Shown: positions 47,175 to 59,099, counted from the first letter of the stretch. The stretch is DNA of 64,000 nt from Symsagittifera roscoffensis (GCF_963678635.1 NC_087068.1:33987436-34051435), one strand, 5' to 3'. Notes: generated by a model from the letters alone, not told the origin. Numbers and translations are program-made.

Positions 47175-47321
47175 AAACTTAAGACATTTCGAAATTGTTT
47201 GCTTTTCTTTTTCTGCAGAAAAACTATTGAACATTGAAACTTCAACCTAATAGCAGATCTACCAAGAAAAAACTCAGAATTGCCGACTGGACAAACTATC
47301 TACGCGATACTTTAACATAAA

Positions 47322-47394
47322 GTGGAGGTACCCCAAATGGTAGATCGCTCGCTTTGCTTGCGAGAGGTTCGGAGATAAACGCCCTGCATCTCCA
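47322..47394 (+). pseudogene. tRNA-Ala(UGC)-like, degenerate partner
   Basis: Anticodon stem kept around TTTGCTT (UGC). The A box is altered to TACCCCAAATGG, and the T arm (CGGAG ATAAACG CCCTG) no longer pairs fully. Confidence 0.55.
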
Positions 47395-48371
47395 TAACCT
47401 GAAACCTTGCGTAATTGTTGTTTGCTTTCTGAAGAAAAAGTATTGCACATTGAAAGTTCTTAACAGAAGCAGACTTTCTGCGACAAAAAACCTGTTACAT
47501 CTACAGGTATTGATCTACTCTCGCATGCAAGGCCAGCGCTCTACCATTTAAGCTACATCCCCATAGTTCAGAACTGTCGAGGAAGCCTTTGTTTCAGTCG
47601 GCAAACAAGAGGTTATAAATTTTCTGGGAAGGTATTTCTTGTATAAGACTTCAATTTTCATTAGTTTTCTGAAGAAAGTTAATTAATTGTTCAATGTCCT
47701 TAACTTCGGAGATGCGGGGTATTGCTCCCCGTACTTGTGGCTTGTTAAGTAGGCGCTCTACCATTTGACCTACATCACATGGTTATCAAATCTCGCGCAA
47801 TTTTTTTTCGCTGAGTCAGCAACTATGAACTTTTTCTTTTGGTACGCATAAAATCTACATGTTAGGAATTTCAATATGCAATAGATTATCTGGAGACAGT
47901 GATTACCATTTATTGAGTGGATCTAGTTTTGGAGATCCCGGGCTTAGATCCCCGTACCTCTCGCAAGCAAAGCGAGCGCTCTACCATTTGAGCTACATCC
48001 CCGTAGTTTAGATCTGTCGAGGAAGCCTTTGTTTCAGTCGGCAAACAAGAGGTTATAAATTTTCTGGGAAGGTATTTCTTGTATAAGACTTCAATTTTCA
48101 TTAGTTTTCTGAAGAAAGTTAATTAATTTTTCAATGTCCTTAACTTCGGAGATGCGGGGTATTGCTCCCCTTAGTTCTGGCTTGTTAAGTAGGCGCTCTA
48201 CCATTTGACCTACATCCCATGGTTATCAAATCTCGCGGAATTTTTTTTTTCGCTTAGTCAGCAACTATGAAGTTTTTCTTTTCGTTCGCAGAAAATCTAC
48301 TTGGTAGGAATTTCAATGTGCAATAGATTATCTGGAGACAGTGATTACCATTTGATGAGTCGATCTAGTTT

Positions 48372-48444
48372 TGGAGATCCGGGGCATCGCTCCCCGTACC
48401 TCTCGCATGCAAAGCGAGCGCTCTACCATTTGAGCTACATCCCC
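48372..48444 (-). tRNA. tRNA-Ala(UGC), one acceptor mismatch
   Basis: Only the 7:66 acceptor pair is lost (G7:G66). Anticodon, D and T stems are perfect, with T loop AGCGATG. Similar copies at 49917 and 50797 share the 66 change and have T loop ATACATG. Confidence 0.6.
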
Positions 48445-48812
48445 ATAGTTTACAACTGTCGAGGAAGCCTTTGTTTCAGTCGGCAAACAAGAGGTTATAA
48501 ATTTTCTGGGAAGGTATTTCTTGTATAAGACTTCAATATTCAGTAGTTTTCTGAAGAAAGTTAATTAATTGCTCGATGTCCTTAACTTCGGAGATGCGGG
48601 GTATTGCTCCCCGTACTTCTGGCTGGCTAAGTAGGCGATGTACCATTTGACCTACATCCCATGTTTATCAAATTTCGCGAATTTTTTTTTTCGCTTAGTC
48701 AGCAACTACGAAGCTTTTCTTTTCGTTCGCAGAAAATCTACTTGTTAGGAATTTCAATATGCAATATATTATCTGGAGATAGTGATTACCATTTGATGAG
48801 TGGCTCTACTTT

Positions 48813-48884
48813 TGGAGATGCGGGCATCGATCCCCGTACCTCTCGCATGGAAAGAGAGCGCTCTACCATTTGAGCTACACCCCC
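48813..48884 (-). pseudogene. tRNA-Ala body with UCC anticodon, damaged
   Basis: 72 nt; one T-arm base deleted. Loop TTTCCAT with the anticodon-stem 5' strand CTCTC mismatched. Acceptor GGGGGTG still pairs through G5:U68. Confidence 0.5.
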
Positions 48885-49476
48885 ATAGTTTAGAACTGTC
48901 GAGGAAGCTTTTGTTTCAGTCGGCAAACAAGAGGTTATAAATTTTCTGGGAAGGTATTTCTTGTACAAGATTTCAATACTCAGTAGTTTTCTAAAGAAAG
49001 TTATTTAAATATTCGATGTCCTTAACTTCGGAGATGCGGGGTATTGCTCCCCATACTTCTGGCTTGTTAAGTAGGCGCTCTACCATTTGACCTACATCCC
49101 ATGGGTATCAAATCTCGCGGAATTTTTTTTTCGCTTAGTCAGCAACTATGAAGTTTTTCTTTTCGTTTGCAGAAAATCTACTTGTTAGGAATTTCAATGT
49201 GCAATAGATTATCTGGAGACAGTGATTACCATCTGATGAGTCGATCTAGTTTTGGAGATGCGGGCATCGATCCCCGTACCTCTCGCATGGAAAGCGAGCG
49301 CTCTACCATTTGAGCTACACCCCATGGTTATCAGATCTCGCGGAATTTTTTTTTTCGCTTAGTCAGCAACTATGAAGTTTTTCTTTTCGTTCGCAGAAAA
49401 TCTACTTGTTAGGAATTTCAATATGCAATATATTATCTGGAGATAGTGATTACCATTTGATGAGTGGCTCTACTTT

Positions 49477-49548
49477 TGGAGATGCGGGCATCGATCCCCG
49501 TACCTCTCGCATGGAAAGCGAGCGCTCTACCATTTGAGCTACACCCCC
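49477..49548 (-). tRNA. tRNA-Ala body with UCC (Gly) anticodon
   Basis: 72 nt. Acceptor GGGGGTG/CATCTCC (G3:U70 and G5:U68), D and anticodon stems perfect, loop TTTCCAT. The T arm has lost one base, leaving a 4-bp stem with an 8-nt loop. The copy at 49253-49324 is the same apart from the first acceptor base. Confidence 0.55.
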
Positions 49549-50356
49549 ATAGTTTAGAACTGTCGAGGAAGCTTTTGTTTCAGTCGGCAAACAAGAGGTT
49601 ATAAATTTTCTGGGAAGGTATTTCTTGTACAAGATTTCAATACTCAGTAGTTTTCTAAAGAAAGTTATTTAAATATTCGATGTCCTTAACTTCGGAGATG
49701 CGGGGTATTGCTCCCCATACTTCTGGCTTGTTAAGTAGGCGCTCTACCATTTGACCTACATCCCATGGGTATCAAATCTCGCGGAATTTTTTTTTCGCTT
49801 AGTCAGCAACTATGAAGTTTTTCTTTTCGTTTGCAGAAAATCTACTTGTTAGGAATTTCAATGTGCAATAGATTATCTGGAGACAGTGATTACCATCTGA
49901 TGAGTCGATCTAGTTTTGGAGATCCGGGGCATGTATCCCCGTACCTCTCGCATGCAAAGCGAGCGCTCTACAATTTGAGCTACATCCCCATAGTTTACAA
50001 CTGTCGAGGAAGCCTTTGTTTCAGTCGGCAAACAAGAGGTTATAAAATTTCTGGGAAGGTATTTCTTGTATAAGACTTCAATATTCAGTAATTTTCTGAA
50101 GAAAGTTAATTAATTGCTCGATGTCCTTAACTTCGGAGATGCGGGGTTTTGCTCCCCGTACTTCTGGTTGGCTAAGTAGGCGATCTACCATTTGACCTAC
50201 ATCCCATGTTTATCAAATCTCGCGGATTTTTTTTTCGCTTAGTCAGCAACTACGAAGCTTTCAATTTCGTTCGCAGAAAATCTACTTGTTAGGGATTTCA
50301 ATATGTAATAGATTATCTGGAAATCGTGATTACCATTTGATGAGTGGCTCTACTTT

Positions 50357-50428
50357 TGGAGATGCGGGCATCGATCCCCGTACCTCTCGCATGAAAAGCG
50401 AGCGCTCTACCATTTGAGCTACACCCCC
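50357..50428 (-). tRNA. tRNA-Ala body with UUC (Glu) anticodon
   Basis: The same 72-nt body as at 49477, but the loop reads TTTTCAT, so the anticodon is UUC. It differs from the UCC sister by one base. Confidence 0.55.
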
Positions 50429-51236
50429 ATAGTTTAGAACTGTCGAGGAAGCTTTTGTTTCAGTCGGCAAACAAGAGGTTATAAATTTTCTGGGAAGGTA
50501 TTTCTTGTACAAGATTTCAATACTCAGTAGTTTTCTAAAGAAAGTTATTTAAATATTCGATGTCCTTAACTTCGGAGATGCGGGGTATTGCTCCCCATAC
50601 TTCTGGCTTGTTAAGTAGGCGCTCTACCATTTGACCTACATCCCATGGGTATCAAATCTCGCGGAATTTTTTTTTCGCTTAGTCAGCAACTATGAAGTTT
50701 TTCTTTTCGTTTGCAGAAAATCTACTTGTTAGGAATTTCAATGTGCAATAGATTATCTGGAGACAGTGATTACCATCTGATGAGTCGATCTAGTTTTGGA
50801 GATCCGGGGCATGTATCCCCGTACCTCTCGCATGCAAAGCGAGCGCTCTACCATTTGAGCTACATCCCCATAGTTTACAACTGTCGAGGAAGCCTTTGTT
50901 TCAGTCGGCAAACAAGAGGTTATAAAATTTCTGGGAAGGTATTTCTTGTATAAGACTTCAATATTCAGTAATTTTCTGAAGAAAGTTAATTAATTGCTCG
51001 ATGTCCTTAACTTCGGAGATGCGGGGTTTTGCTCCCCGTACTTCTGGTTGGCTAAGTAGGCGATCTACCATTTGACCTACATCCCATGTTTATCAAATCT
51101 CGCGGATTTTTTTTTCGCTTAGTCAGCAACTACGAAGCTTTCAATTTCGTTCGCAGAAAATCTACTTGTTAGGAATTTCAATATGCAATAGATTATCTGG
51201 AAATCGTGATTACCATTTGATGAGTGGCTCTACTTT

Positions 51237-51308
51237 TGGAGATGCGGGCATCGATCCCCGTACCTCTCGCATGCAAAGCGAGCGCTCTACCATTTGAGCT
51301 ACATCCCC
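51237..51308 (-). tRNA. tRNA-Ala(UGC), short T arm
   Basis: Consensus acceptor, D and anticodon arms with UGC. The T stem is short of one base, as in its 880-bp-repeat sisters. It marks the ancestral anticodon of the UCC/UUC variants. Confidence 0.6.
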
Positions 51309-53861
51309 ATAGTTTAGAACTGTCGAGGAAGCTTTTGTTTCAGTCAGCAAACAAGAGGTTATTAAGTTTCTGGGAAGGTATTTCTTGTACAAGATTTCAA
51401 TATTCAGTAGTTTTCTAAAGAAAGTTATTTAAATACTCGATGTCCTTAACCTCGGAGATGCGGGGTATTGCTCCCCGTACTTCTGGCTTGATAAGTGGGC
51501 GCTCTACCATTTGACCTTCATCCCCATTACCATCAAATCTCGCGGAAGTTTTTTTCCGCTTAGTCAGCAACTATGAAGTTTTTCTTCGCAGAAAATCTAC
51601 TTGTTAGGAATTTCAATATGCAATAGATTATCTGGAGATAGTGATTACCATTTAATGAGTGGCTCTACTTTTGGAGATGCGGGGCATCGATCCCCTACCT
51701 CTCGCATGCAAAGCGAGCGCTCTATCATTTGAGCTACATCCGCATAGTTTAGAACTGTAGAGGAAGCCTTTGTTTCAGTCGGCAAACATGAGGTTAAAAT
51801 TTTTCTTGGAAGGTATTTCTTGTATAAGACTTCAATTTTCAGTAGTTTTCTGAGGAAAGTTAATTAATTGCTCGATGTCCTTAACTTCGGAGATGCCGGG
51901 TATTGCTCTCCGTACTTCTGGCTTGCTAAGTAGGCACTCTACCATTTGACCTACATCCCATGTTTATCAAATCTCGCGGAAGTTTTTTTTCGCTTAGTCA
52001 GCAACTATGAAGTTTTTCTTCGCAGAAAATCTACTTGTTAGGAATTTCAATCTGCAATAGATTATCTGGAGATAATGATTAGCTTTTAATAAGTGGCTCT
52101 AGTTTTGGAGATGCGGGTCATTGCTCTCCGTACCTCTCGCATGCTAAGCGAGCGCTCTACCATTTGAGCTACAACCCCATAGTTTTGAACTGTCGTTGAA
52201 GCCTTTGTTTCAGGCAAACAAGAGGTTATAAATTTTCTGGGAAGGTATTTCTTGTAAAAGATTTCAATATTCAGAAGTTTTCTGAAGAAAGTTAATTAAA
52301 TACTCGATGTCCTTAACTTTGGAGATGCGGAGTATTGCCCCCCGTACTTCTGGCTTGATAAGTGGGCGCTCTACCAATTGACCTACATCCCATGTTCATC
52401 AAATCTCGCGGAGTTTTTTTTTCGCTTAGTCAGCAACTATGAAGTTTTTCTTTTCGTTCGCAGAAAATCTACTTGTTAGCAATTTCAATATGCAATAGAT
52501 TATCTTGAGATAGTGATTACCATTTGATGAGTGGCTCTAGTTTTGGAGATTCGGGGCATCAATCCCGGTACCTCTCGCATGCAAAGAGAGCGCTCTACCA
52601 TTTGAGCTACATCCCCATAGTTTAGAACTGTCGAAGAAGCCTTTGTTTCAGTCGGCAAACAAGAGGTTATAAATTTTCTGGGAAGGTATTCCTTGTACAA
52701 GATTTCAATATTTAGTAGTTTTCTGAAGAAAGTTAATTAAATACTCGATTTCCTTAATTTTGAGATGCGGAGTATTGCTCCCCGTACTTCTGGCTTGATA
52801 AGTGGGCGCTCTACCAATTGACCTACATCCCATGTTCATCAAATCTCGCGGAATTTTTTTTCGCTTAGTCAGCAACTATGAAGTTTTTCTTTTCGTTCGC
52901 AGAAAATCTATTTGTTAGGAATTTCAATATGCAATAGATTATCTTGAGATAGTGATTACCATTTGATGAGTGGCTCTAGTTTCGGAGATTCGGGGCATCG
53001 ATCCCAGTACCTCTCGCATGCAAAGAGAGCGCTCTACCATTTGAGCTACATCCCCATAGTTTAGAACTGTCGAAGAAGCTTTTGTTTCAGTCGGCAAACA
53101 ACAGGTTATAAATTTTCTGGGAAGGTATTCCTTGTACAAGATTTCAATATTCAGTAGTTTTCTGAAGAAAGTTAATTAAATACTCGATGTCCTTAACTTT
53201 GGAGATGCGGAGTATTGCTCCCCGTACTCCTGGCTTGATAATTGGGCGCTCTACCAATTGACCTACATCCCATGTTCATCAAATCTCGCGGAATTTTTTT
53301 TCGCTTAGTCAGCAAATATGAAGTTTTTATTTTCGTTCGCAGAAATCTACTTGTTAGGAACTTCAATATGCAATAGATTACCTTGCGATAGTGATTACCT
53401 TTTGATGAGTGGCTATAGTTTTGGAGATTTGGAGCTTCGATACCGGTACCTCTCGCATGCAAAGAGAGCGCTCTACCATTTGAGCTACATCCCCATAGTT
53501 TAGAACTGTCGAAGAAGCTTTTGTTTCAGTCGGCAAACAAGAGGTTATATTTTTTCTGGGAAAGTATTCCTTGTACAAGATTTCAATATTCAGTAGTTTT
53601 CTGAAGAAAGTTAATTAAATACTCGATGTCCTTAATTTTGGAGATGCGGGGTATTGCTCCCCGTATTTCTGGCTGGATAAGTTGGCGCTCTACCATTTGA
53701 CCTACATCCCATGGTTATCAAATCTCGCGGAAGTTTTTTTCGCTTAGTCAGCAACTATGAAATTTTTCTTTTCGTTCGCAGAAAATCTACTTGTTAGGAA
53801 TTTCAATATGCAATAGAATATCTGGAGATATTGATTTCCATTTGATAAGTGGCTCTAGTTT

Positions 53862-53934
53862 TGGAGATGCGTGGCATCAATCCCCGTACCTCTCGCATGC
53901 AAAGCGAGCGCTCTACCATTTGAGCTACATCCCC
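53862..53934 (-). tRNA. tRNA-Ala(UGC), one T-stem mismatch
   Basis: Acceptor, D and anticodon stems are consensus. The 3' T strand is CCACG, and T loop ATTGATG has lost C56. Confidence 0.55.
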
Positions 53935-54302
53935 ATTGTTTACAACTGTCGAGGAAGCCTTTGTTTCAGTCGGCAAACAAGAGGTTATAAATTTTCTGGG
54001 AAGGTATTTCTTGTTTAAGACTTCAAAATTCACTAGTTTTCTGAAGAAAATTAATTAATTGCTCGATGTCCTTAACTTCGGAGATGCGGGGAATTGCTCC
54101 CCGTACTTCTGGCTTGCTAAGTAGGCGCTCTACCATTTGACCTACATGCCATGTTTATCAAATCTCGCGGATTTTTTTTTTCGCTTAGTCAGCAACTACG
54201 AAGTTTTTCTTTTCGTTCGCAGAAATTCTACTTGTTAGAAATTTCAATATGCAATAGATTATCTAGAGATAGTGATTACCTTTTGATGAGTGGCTCTTGT
54301 TT

Positions 54303-54375
54303 TGTAGATGCGGTGCATCGATCACCGTACCTCTCGCATGCAAAGCGACCGCTCTACAATTTGAGCTACATCCCC
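54303..54375 (-). tRNA. tRNA-Ala(UGC)-like with compensated T stem
   Basis: Same CGGTG/CACCG T stem, G2:A71 and G27:G43 as the copy at 45307, about 9 kb away in a duplicated segment. Confidence 0.5.
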
Positions 54376-55183
54376 ATAGTTTAGAACTGTCGAGGAAGCT
54401 TTTGTTTCAGTCGGGAAACAGGAGGTTATAAATTTTCTGGGAAGGTATTTCCTTTACAAGATTTCAATTTTCAGTAGTTTTCTGGAGAAAGTTAAATAAA
54501 TACTCGATGTCCTTAACTTTGGAGATGCGGTGTATTGCTCCCCGTATTTCTGGCTTTATAAGTGGGCGCTCTACCATTTGACCTTCATCCCCATTACAAT
54601 CAAATCTCGCGGAAGTTTTTTTCGCTTAGTCAGTAACTATGAAGTTTTTCTTGTCGTTCGCAGAAAATCTACTGGTTAGGAATTTCAATATGCAATAGAT
54701 TATCTGGAGATAGTGATTACCTTTTGATAAGTGGCTCTAATTTTGGAGATGCCGGGCATTGATCCCCCTAGCTCTCGCATGCTAAGCGAGCGCTTTACCA
54801 TTAGAGCTACATCCCCATAGTTTAGAGCTGTCGAGGAAGCTTTTGTTTCAGTCGGGAAACAAGAGGTTATAAACTTTCTTGGAAGGTATTTCTTGTATAA
54901 GACTTCAATTTTCAGTATTTTTCCGAAGAAAGTTAATTAATTGCTCGATGTCCTTAACTTCGGAGATGCCGGGTATTACTCCCCGTACTTCTGACTTGCT
55001 AAGTAGGCGCTCTACCATTTGACCTTCATCCCATGTTTATCAAATCTCGCGAAATTTTTTTTCGCTTAGTCAGCAACTATGGAGTTTTTCTTTTCATTCG
55101 CAGAAAATCTACTTGTTAGGAATTTCAATATGCAATATATTATCTTGAGATAGTGATTAGCATTTGATGAGTGGCTCTATTTT

Positions 55184-55256
55184 TGGAGATGCGGGGCATC
55201 GATCCCCGTACCTTTCGCATGCAAAGCCAGCGCTCTACCATTTGAGCTACATTCCC
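55184..55256 (-). tRNA. tRNA-Ala(UGC)-like, last minus copy
   Basis: Consensus loop TTTGCAT and T arm. Acceptor GGGAATG gives A4:C69, and the anticodon stem is CTGGC against GCGAA. The equivalent copy in the duplicated segment is at 46629. Orientation flips about 120 bp further on. Confidence 0.45.
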
Positions 55257-56603
55257 ATAGTTGTGAACTGTCGAGGAAGCTTTTGTTTCAGTCGGCAAAC
55301 AAGAGGTTATAAAATTTCTGGGAAGGTATTTCTTGTACAAGATTTCAAAATTCAGTAGTTTTCTGGAGAAAGTTAATTGAGACCCTGTGTAATTGTTATT
55401 CGCTTTTTGAAGTAAAAACTAATGCACATTGAAACTTCATTCGGAAAGCAGACCTTTCGAGAAAAAACCTCATGGTTACCGATTGATCTCAAGACCTACG
55501 CGATAGTTTTAAAGACCGAGGGTGTAGCTCAAATGATAGATCGCTCGCTGTGCTTGCGAGAGGTTCGGAGATGAAGGCCCTGCATCTCCATAACCTGAGA
55601 CCTTACGTAATCGTTATTCGCTTTCTGAAGAAAAACTATTGCATACTGAAACTTCTTTCCAGAAGCAGACTTTCTGCGAAAAACCTCATAGTTGCCGACT
55701 GAGCAAGAGAATTACGCGATTGTTCTTAACAACGTGGATGTACGTCAAATGGTAGAGAGCTCGCTTCGCATGCGAGAGGTACGGAGATCAATTCCCCGCA
55801 TCTCCAAAACTTATGACATTTCGAAATTGTTTGTTTTTCTCTTTCTGCAGAAAAACTATTGAACATTGAAACTTCAACCCAATAGCAGATCTACCAAGAA
55901 AAAACTCAGAATTGCCGACTGGACAAACTATCTACGCGATACTTTAACATAAAGTGTAGGTACCCCAAATGGTAGATCGCTCGCTTTGCTTGCGAGAGGT
56001 TCGGAGATAAACGCCATGCATCTCTATAACCTGAAACCTTGCGTAATTGTTGTTTGCTTTCTGAAGAAAAAGTATTGCACATTGAAAGTTCTTAACAGAA
56101 GCAGACTTTCTGCGACAAAAAACCTCATAGTTGCCGACTGAGAATGAGACCTACGCGATAGATCTTAACAACGGGGATGTAGCTCTAATGGTAGAGCGCT
56201 CCCTTCGCATGCCAGAGAAACCGGTAGCAATGCCCAATATCTCCAAAACTTAGGACATTTCGTGAGTGTTTTTCTCTTTCTGCAGAAAAACTATTGCACA
56301 TTTAAACTTCAACCCAATAGCAGATCTACCAAGAAAAAACTCAGAATTGCCGACTGGACAAACTACCTACGCTTTACTTTAACACAACGTGGAGGTATCG
56401 CGAATGGTAGATCGCTCGCTTTGCTTGCGAGAGATTCGGAGATGAAGGCCCTGCATCTCTATAACCTGAGACCTTGCGTAATTGTTGTTTGCTTTCTGGA
56501 GAAAAATATTGCATATTGAAACTTCTTTCCAGAAGCAGACTTTCTGCGAAAAACCTCATAGTTGCCGACTGAGCAAGAGAATTACGCGATTGTTCTTAAC
56601 AAC

Positions 56604-56676
56604 GGGGATGTACGTCACATGGTAGAGCGCTCGCTTCGCATGCGAGAGGTACGGAGATCAATGCCCCGCATCTCCA
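56604..56676 (+). tRNA. tRNA-Ala(CGC)-like, best CGC copy
   Basis: Acceptor GGGGATG/CATCTCC perfect with G3:U70, anticodon stem perfect around TTCGCAT, T loop ATCAATG, A73. Defects: D stem CGTC (GC transposed) and T stem CGGAG (one mismatch). The A box is altered to TACGTCACATGG. Confidence 0.55.
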
Positions 56677-57477
56677 AAACTTAAGACATTTCGAAATTGT
56701 TTGTTTTTCTCTTTCTGCAGAAAAACTATTGAACATTGAAACTTCAACCCAATAGCAGATCTACCAAGAAAAAACTCAGAATTGCCGACTGGACAAACTA
56801 CCTACGCGATACTTTAACACAAAGTGGAGGTACCCCAATTGGTAGATCGCTCGCTTTGCTTGCGAGAGGTTCGGAGATAAACGCCCTGCATCTCCATAAC
56901 CTGAGACCTTGCGTAATTGTTGTTTGCTTTCTGAAGAAAAATTATTGCACATTGAAAATTCTTAACAGAAGCAGACTTTCTGCGACAAAAAACCTCATAG
57001 TTGCCGACTGAGAATGAGACCTACGCGATAGATCTTAACAACGGGGATGTAGCTCTAATGGTAGAGCGCTCCCTTCGCATGCCAGAGGAACCGGTATCAA
57101 TGCCCAATTTCTTCAAAACTTAGGACATTTCGTGAGTGTTTTTCTCTTTCTGCGGAAAAACTATTGCACATTGAAACTTCAACCCAATAGCAGATCTACC
57201 AAGAAAAAACTCAGAATTGCCGACTGGACAAACTACCTACGCTATACTTTAACACAACGTGGAGGTATCGCGAATGGTAGATCGCTCGCTTTGCTTGCGA
57301 GAGGTTCGGAGATGAAGGCCCTGCATCTCCATAACCTGAGACCTTACGTAATCGTTATTCGCGTTCTGAAGAAAAACTATTGCATACTGAAACTTCTTTC
57401 CAGAAGCAGACTTTCTGCGAAAAAAAACCTCATAGTTGCCGACTGAGCATCAGACCAACGCGAGAGATGTAACCAGC

Positions 57478-57550
57478 GGTGATGTAGCTCAAATGGTAGA
57501 GCGCTGGCTTCGCATGCGAGAGGTACGGTGATCAATGCCCCAAATCTCCA
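57478..57550 (+). tRNA. tRNA-Ala(CGC)-like with intact A box
   Basis: Consensus A box TAGCTCAAATGG and D arm. Loop TTCGCAT with one anticodon-stem mismatch (CTGGC). The T stem (CGGTG against CCCCA) and the acceptor, with several mismatches, are damaged. Confidence 0.45.
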
Positions 57551-57910
57551 AAACTTAAGACCTTCCGTAATTGTTTTTATCTTTCTGCAGAAAAACTTTT
57601 ACACATTGAAACTTTAATCCAATAGCAGACCTACTAAGAAAAAAAATCAGAATTTCCGACTGGATAAACTACCTACGCGATACTTTAACACAACGTGGAG
57701 GTAGCCCGAATGGTAGATCGCTCGCTTTGCTTGCGAGAGGTTCGGAGATGAAGGCCCTGCATCTCCATAACCTGAGACCTTACGTAATCGTTATTCGCGT
57801 TCTGAAGAAAAACTATTGCATACTGAAACTTCTTTCCAGAAGCAGACTTTCTGCGAAAAACCTCATAGTTGCCGACTGAGCAAGAGAATTACGCGATTGT
57901 TCTTAACAAC

Positions 57911-57983
57911 GAGGATGTACGTCACATGGTAGAGCGCTCGCTTCGCATGCGAGAGGTACGGAGATCAATGCCCCGCATCTCCA
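57911..57983 (+). tRNA. tRNA-Ala(CGC)-like
   Basis: As 56604 but acceptor GAGGATG (A2:C71). Anticodon arm perfect, CGC. Confidence 0.45.
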
Positions 57984-58994
57984 GAACTTAATACATTTCA
58001 AAATTGTTTGTTTTTCTCTTTCTGCAGAAAAACTATTGAACATTGAAACTTCAACCCAATAGCAGATCTACCAAGAAAAAACTCAGAATTGCCGACTGGA
58101 AAAACTACCTACGCGATACTTTAACACAAAGTGGAGGTACCCCAAATGGTAGATCGCTCGCTTTGCTTGCGAGAGGTTCGGAGATAAACGCCCTGCATCT
58201 CCATAACCTGAGAACTTGCGTAATTGTTGTTTGCTTTCTGAAGAAAAAGTATTGCACATTGAAAATTCTTAACAGAAGCAGACTTTCTGCGACAAAAAAC
58301 CTCATAGTTGCCGACTGAGAATGAGACCTACGCGATAGATCTTAACAACGGGGATGTAGCTCTAATGGTAGAGCGCTCCCTTCGCATGCCAGAGGAACCG
58401 GTATCAATGCCCAATATCTCCAAAACTTAGGACATTTCGTGAGTGTTTTTCTCTTTCTGCAGAAAAACTATTGCACATTGAAACTTCAATCCAATAGCAG
58501 ATCTACCCAAAAAAAACTCAGAATTGCCGACTGGACAAACTACTTACGCGATACTTTAACACAATGTGGAGGTATCCCGAATGGTAGATCATTCGCTTTG
58601 CTTGCGAGAGGTTCGGAGAAAGAGGCCCTGCATCTCCATAACCTGATACCTTGCGTAATTGTTGTTTGCTTTCTGAAGAAAAAGTATTGCATATTGAAAC
58701 TTCCTAACAGAAGCAGACTTTCTGCGAAAAAAAATCTCATAGTTGCCGATTGAGCTAGAGACCTGCGCGATAGTTATTAATAACTTGGATGTAACTGAAA
58801 TGGTAGAGCGCTCGCTTCGCATGCGAGAGGTAAGGGGATCAATGCCCTGCACCTCCAGAGCTTCCGTAATTGTATTTGGCTTTATGCAGAAAAAACTATC
58901 GCATATTGAAACTTCATGCCAAAAGCAGAACTACTAAGAAAAAAACTCAAAATTGCCGACTGGGCAAAACACCTACGCGGTACTTTACCACAAC

Positions 58995-59067
58995 GTGGAG
59001 GCAGCCCGAACGTTAGAGCGCTCGCTTTGCATGCGAGAGGCACGGAGATAAGTGCACCGCATCTCCA
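58995..59067 (+). pseudogene. tRNA-Ala(UGC)-like, last copy of the array
   Basis: Anticodon arm perfect with TTTGCAT. The D arm (GCCC..GAGC), D loop and T arm are eroded. The Ser satellite resumes 33 bp later. Confidence 0.5.
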
Positions 59068-59099
59068 AATCCTGAGACCCTGCGTAATCGTTATTTGAG

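Larger units (their letters stand above)
46821..47500 (+). repeat. Divergent tRNA-Ala satellite, plus block 1
   Basis: Orientation flips at about 46821: tRNA-like copies are now on the + strand. It holds two recognisable tRNA-like copies, at 47102 (CGC) and 47322 (UGC, degenerate). The spacers are distant homologues of the minus-block spacers (shared TATTGCACATTGAAA and GTTGCCGACT segments). The block ends at about 47500, where minus-oriented repeats restart mid-unit. Confidence 0.82.
47501..55375 (-). repeat. tRNA-Ala dimer satellite, minus block 3
   Basis: A-type starts not listed separately: 47930, 49253 (UCC), 49917, 50797, 51672, 52106, 52544, 52983 (discriminator G), 53422 and 54744. 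The stretch 49.4-51.4 kb is an 880-bp four-monomer repeat (copies at 49477, 50357 and 51237). Copies at 52544, 52983 and 53422 share GGAGATT/GGAGATA-type acceptor damage and GAGAG anticodon-stem damage. B-type copies alternate as elsewhere. No protein gene. Confidence 0.9.
55376..59099 (+). repeat. Divergent tRNA-Ala satellite, plus block 2
   Basis: Seventeen + strand tRNA-like copies about 215-220 bp apart. CGC-type copies: 55734, 56173, 56604, 57043, 57478, 57911, 58350, 58785. UGC-type degenerate partners: 55518, 55954, 56389, 56824, 57259, 57695, 58131, 58566 and 58995. The alternation mirrors the A/B dimers of the minus blocks. Copies at 56173, 57043 and 58350 share CTCCC/GCCAG stems. 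Sequence is clearly diverged from the minus blocks, so this is an older subfamily. No protein gene. Confidence 0.88.

Noticed and set aside
13173-59099. CRISPR array
   Set aside because: The repeats are ~215/440 bp with tRNA structure and homologous spacers, in a eukaryotic context. There are no short repeats with unique spacers.
13173-59099. tRNA-derived SINE family
   Set aside because: Units are strictly tandem, with no A-tail, no LINE-like 3' end and no target duplications around units.
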